Shown here: in pieces, positions 31,255 to 34,002 of the stretch
Layout: every line of letters begins with the position of its first letter
Position numbering within the stretch: the stretch's first letter is position 1
From: Nonomuraea sp. MG754425
Lineage (GTDB): Bacteria > Actinomycetota > Actinomycetes > Streptosporangiales > Streptosporangiaceae
Assembly: GCF_021699195.1 (NCBI RefSeq)
Contig: NZ_SSXE01000104.1
Span: forward strand, 1 to 34,002
Reading direction: 5' to 3'
Length of the DNA: 34,002 nt
Notes under the pieces: generated by a model
What the model saw: the letters and a program-made list of their open reading frames with translations, nothing else
The model's database searches: none
What the model was told of the DNA's origin: nothing
Made by a program: the position numbers and the translations under genes

Positions 31255-32406
31255 ATGAGAAAGCGGCGGCTGGGGGCGCGTACCGTACGGGTGCGGTTCA
31301 CGATGTTGTACGGTGCCATGTTCCTGCTGTCCGGCGTCGGGCTGCTGGTCATCACCAACCTCGTGGGGCTCGGAGGGACACTGGTCAGCCAGTCCCCGCC
31401 GGGCGCGACGGCGCCGGCCGCCACCGCCGAGCAGGTCGCGCTGCTCCAGGCCCAGCTCGCGGAGCTGCACACGGTTCAGGCGCGTCAGTTCCTGATCGGC
31501 TCGGCCGTGGCCCTGGTGGTCATGGGGGCGGTGTCGGTCGTGCTGGGCCGGAGCATCGCGGGCCTGGTGCTGCGCCCGCTGCGGACGCTCACCACGACCA
31601 CCCGCCGGATCTCCGCCGACAACCTGCACGAGCGGCTGGCCGCGCAGGGCCCCGCCGACGAGGTCAAGGATCTCGCCGACACCATCGACGACCTGCTGGA
31701 ACGGCTGGAGACGTCGTTCGCCGCGCAGCGCAGGTTCGTGGCCGACGCCTCCCACGAGCTGCGCACGCCGCTGGCCACCATGCGCGCCTCCCTGGACGTG
31801 GCGCTGGCCAAGCCCGAGCCCGTGCCGGCGCAGACGGCCGCGCTGGCCGTACGGCTGCGTACCGAACTCGACGAGGTCGACCGGCTCCTCGAAGGACTTC
31901 TGCTGCTCGCCCGCGCCCAGCACGGCGCGCTCGCCGACCGCACGACGCTCTCGCTCGGCCGCCTGGCCGGCACCGCCCTGGAGGCCAGGTCCGCCGAGAT
32001 CACCGCCAAGCACCTCACCGTCCGCTCCACGGACGCCGCCGCCTGGACGGCGGGAAACAGCACCCTGCTCACCCGGATGATCGGCAACATCGTCGACAAC
32101 GCCGTCACCCACAACCACCCGGGCGGCTGGATCCACCTCGCGGCCGGCGCCGACGACACGACGGCCCGGCTCGTCGTCGAGACCGGCGGGGACGTCCTCG
32201 ACCAGGAGCAGGTCAACCGGCTGGCCCGGCCCTTCCAGCGGCTCGGCGCCGACCGCACCGGCTCCGGCGACGGCTCCGGGCTCGGCCTGGCCATCGTCGC
32301 GGCCGTCGCCGCCGCGCACGGCGGGACCCTCGACCTGCGGGCCCGGCCGGAGGGCGGCCTGCGCGTCGCCGTCTCGCTGCCCGTGGCGGCGGAGGGCGGC
32401 GCATGA
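31255..32406 (+). CDS. Sensor histidine kinase, OmpR-partner type
   Basis: A 383-residue membrane kinase: helix 1 (FTMLYGAMFLLSGVGLLVITNLV, about 15-38), an outside loop of only about 40 residues, helix 2 (about 79-99), HAMP domain, H-box FVADASHELRTPLA with H167, N-box MIGNIVDNAVTHN, and G-box GSGDGSGLGLAIV. The motif after the N-box reads VVETGGDVL, without the common aspartate of the DxGxG box, as in several actinobacterial relatives of CutS type. ATG 31255 lies 12 bases after AAGGAG; ATG 31219 is an alternative. The short outside loop suggests sensing within the membrane, often of the exporter's cargo. Confidence 0.9.
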   Translation: MRKRRLGARTVRVRFTMLYGAMFLLSGVGLLVITNLVGLGGTLVSQSPPGATAPAATAEQVALLQAQLAELHTVQARQFLIGSAVALVVMGAVSVVLGRSIAGLVLRPLRTLTTTTRRISADNLHERLAAQGPADEVKDLADTIDDLLERLETSFAAQRRFVADASHELRTPLATMRASLDVALAKPEPVPAQTAALAVRLRTELDEVDRLLEGLLLLARAQHGALADRTTLSLGRLAGTALEARSAEITAKHLTVRSTDAAAWTAGNSTLLTRMIGNIVDNAVTHNHPGGWIHLAAGADDTTARLVVETGGDVLDQEQVNRLARPFQRLGADRTGSGDGSGLGLAIVAAVAAAHGGTLDLRARPEGGLRVAVSLPVAAEGGA

Positions 32407-33071
32407 GAGTGCTCGTGGTCGAAGACGCCCGCTCCCTCGCCGACGTCATCGCCGAAGGGCTGAGCGATCAGGGCATGGCCGTGGACGTGGCCTACGACGG
32501 CTTGGCGGCCGCCGCCAAACTCGACCTCAACGCCTACGACGTGGTCGTCCTCGACCGCGACCTGCCGGGCATCCACGGCGACACGCTCTGTCAGATGATC
32601 ACCGAGCGCGACGACCGGGTGATGATCCTGATGCTGACCGCCGCCGACGCGCCCGTGGACCGGGTCTCGGGCCTGACCCTGGGGGCCGACGACTACCTCG
32701 CCAAGCCCTTCCACTTCCCCGAGCTCGTGCTGCGCATCCGCGTTCTGGCCCGCCGTCAGCCCGCCGCCCGGCCCCGCAGGCTCAGAGCCGCCGGGATCGA
32801 ACTCGACCCGCTGCGCCGCACCGTCACCCGCGACGGACGGCACCTCGACCTGTCGGTCAAGGAGTTCGCCCTCCTCGAAGCGCTCCTGCGCGCCGCGCCC
32901 GCCTTCCTCAGCGCCGAGGACCTGCTGGAACAGGTGTGGGACGAGCACGCGAACCCGCTGACCAACACCGTCACGGTCACCATCGGCCGGCTCCGCCGCA
33001 AGCTCGGCGAGCCCCCGGCCATCACCACCACCCCGGGAGTGGGGTACCGGATCATCCAGGACGGTCGCTGA
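32403..33071 (+). CDS. Response regulator, OmpR family
   Basis: A 222-residue two-domain regulator. The receiver has the acidic pair E7-D8, phosphorylation site D51 (VVVLDRDLPG) and K at LAKPF; the C-terminal winged helix has ELDPLRRTVTRDGRHLDLSVKEFALLEALL and TVTIGRLRRKLG. ATG 32403 overlaps the kinase stop (ATGA), so the two are made together. The likely target is the divergent ABC exporter operon. Confidence 0.95.
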   Translation: MRVLVVEDARSLADVIAEGLSDQGMAVDVAYDGLAAAAKLDLNAYDVVVLDRDLPGIHGDTLCQMITERDDRVMILMLTAADAPVDRVSGLTLGADDYLAKPFHFPELVLRIRVLARRQPAARPRRLRAAGIELDPLRRTVTRDGRHLDLSVKEFALLEALLRAAPAFLSAEDLLEQVWDEHANPLTNTVTVTIGRLRRKLGEPPAITTTPGVGYRIIQDGR

Positions 33072-33119
33072 CGGCCACGTTCCGCTCCGGCCGCCCGCCG
33101 AGCCGCGTGCGCCTTCCGG

Positions 33120-33779
33120 CTACGGCAGGCGCAGGGCGCGCAGCCGTGTCCACGACAGCAGCACGTGCACCCGGTCCGGCAGGTCCAGCTTGGCCAGGAC
33201 GCTCGACACGTGCACCTTCACGGTGTACCGGCTGATGACGAGCCGGCGGGCGATCTCGTCGTTGGACAGCCCCTCGGCGATCAGCTCGCACACCTGCCGC
33301 TCGCGGTCGGTGAGCCGGTCGGCCGCCGCCAGCAGGGCGCGGTCGGCGTCGGTGGGCAGGGCGGGCTGCAACGCCTCGATCATCCGGGTCGTCGCCTCCG
33401 GCGCCAGCACCGACTGGCCGGCGGCGACGATCCTGATGCCGTCGCGGATGCGCTCGCCCGGCGCGTCCTTGAGCAGGAAGCCGCTGGCTCCGGCCTGCAA
33501 CCCGGCGTAGACGTAGCTGTCCAGGTCGTATGTCGTGAGAATGAGCACCCGGCTGTGCCCGCCCGCGATGCGGCGGGTGGCCTCGATGCCGTCCATGCCG
33601 GGCAGGCGGATGTCCATGAGCACCACGTCCGGGCGGTGCTCCGCGACGGCGGCCACGGCGGCGGCGCCGTCGCCCACGGCGGCCACCACGGTCAGGTCGT
33701 CCGCCGCCCCGACCAGGCGGACCAGCGCCTCGCGCAGCAACTGCTCGTCGTCGCAGACCAGGACGCGGATGGCGGTCAC
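33120..33779 (-). CDS. Response regulator, NarL/LuxR family
   Basis: A 219-residue regulator with receiver (D11-D12-E13 region, phosphorylation site D56 in VVLMDIRLPGMDG, K in FLLKDAP) and a LuxR-type HTH (LTDRERQVCELIAEGLSNDEIARRLVISRYTVKVHVSSVLAKL). The GTG at 33779 overlaps the stop of the kinase gene (GTGA). It converges with the OmpR-type regulator but belongs to a separate two-component system. Confidence 0.95.
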   Translation of the reverse strand: MTAIRVLVCDDEQLLREALVRLVGAADDLTVVAAVGDGAAAVAAVAEHRPDVVLMDIRLPGMDGIEATRRIAGGHSRVLILTTYDLDSYVYAGLQAGASGFLLKDAPGERIRDGIRIVAAGQSVLAPEATTRMIEALQPALPTDADRALLAAADRLTDRERQVCELIAEGLSNDEIARRLVISRYTVKVHVSSVLAKLDLPDRVHVLLSWTRLRALRLP

Positions 33780-34002
33780 GACACCTCCCGCAGCGGCAGC
33801 GTCGCGCGCACCTCGAACGTCTCGCGCCCCGCACGCACCTGCACGGTGCCGCCGAGCAGCCCGACGCGTTCGCGCATGCCGATCAGCCCCACCCCGCCCG
33901 GCCCGCCGGCGGGGGCCGTGACGGGGACGGCGTTGACCACCGTGACGACCAGGCGGGTGGCGCCGTAGTCGAGCGACACCCGCACGTCCACGGGCCCGGC
34001 GT
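33776..34002 (-). CDS. NarL-type sensor histidine kinase, C-terminal end only
   Basis: The last 75 codons of a kinase gene that continues beyond the window. The visible piece is the end of the ATPase domain: VVTVVNAVPVTAPAGGPGGVGLIGMRERVGLLGGTVQVRAG, the GxGLxGMRERV box of HisKA_3 kinases. It is the upstream partner of the NarL-type regulator and overlaps it by four bases. Confidence 0.9.
   Translation of the reverse strand, partial: AGPVDVRVSLDYGATRLVVTVVNAVPVTAPAGGPGGVGLIGMRERVGLLGGTVQVRAGRETFEVRATLPLREVS

Noticed and set aside
1..34002. CRISPR arrays, tRNA or rRNA genes, insertion sequences
   Set aside because: No regular spacer-repeat pattern, no cloverleaf or conserved rRNA segment, and no transposase or integrase product was seen.

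Overview
The window is very GC-rich with compact, often 4-base-overlapping genes, GTG starts, several one- and two-component regulators and an ECF41 sigma factor. This fits a soil actinomycete, plausibly Streptosporangiales or a relative; that placement is inference from style and gene content, not from a marker gene. No rRNA, tRNA, CRISPR array, insertion sequence or phage gene was recognised. No gap between genes exceeds 300 bases; the largest are 10880-11088 and 21749-21965.

Layout. (1) 100-8621: one tight operon for uptake and processing of a carbohydrate-like substrate: lipoprotein binding protein, two permeases, a Tat-exported glycosidase-like protein, a large FAD-dependent oxidoreductase and an NAD-dependent epimerase/dehydrogenase. 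The window begins with a perfect 50-base fold-back of this operon's start, probably an artefact. (2) 8706-10879: a MerR-methyltransferase fusion and, convergent, a membrane-anchored HTH regulator with an outside DUF2690-type domain. (3) 11089-17080: a MarR regulator with twin operators diverging from a drug exporter, an atypical P450, an SDR, and a flavin monooxygenase preceded by a 19-residue leader peptide and a start-codon-masking hairpin. (4) 17193-19286: a LysR regulator diverging from an arginase-fold enzyme with a substituted metal ligand, then a small secreted cysteine protein. (5) 19374-21748: cydAB for cytochrome bd oxidase. (6) 21966-26493: a P450, an ECF41 sigma factor, and a divergent SDR/NAD(P)-FAD oxidoreductase operon; two mirror-image ECF41-like promoters lie in the shared upstream region. 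(7) 26626-27934: a second short leader peptide, an rsgA remnant that has lost its nucleotide-binding loop, and in the same frame a GNAT acetyltransferase. (8) 27982-33071: an ABC-2 exporter (ATPase plus two permeases, one with a large outside domain) diverging from an OmpR-type two-component system. (9) 33120-34002: a NarL-type response regulator and the end of its kinase, cut by the window edge.

The most interesting unexplained element is the leader peptide plus hairpin at 15468-15595. The leader stop codon pairs with the start codon of the monooxygenase, which is the architecture of a translational attenuator. The two ECF41-like promoters with identical spacing, the MerR-methyltransferase fusion, the rsgA remnant fused in frame to an acetyltransferase, and the P450 lacking the usual I-helix acid also deserve follow-up.
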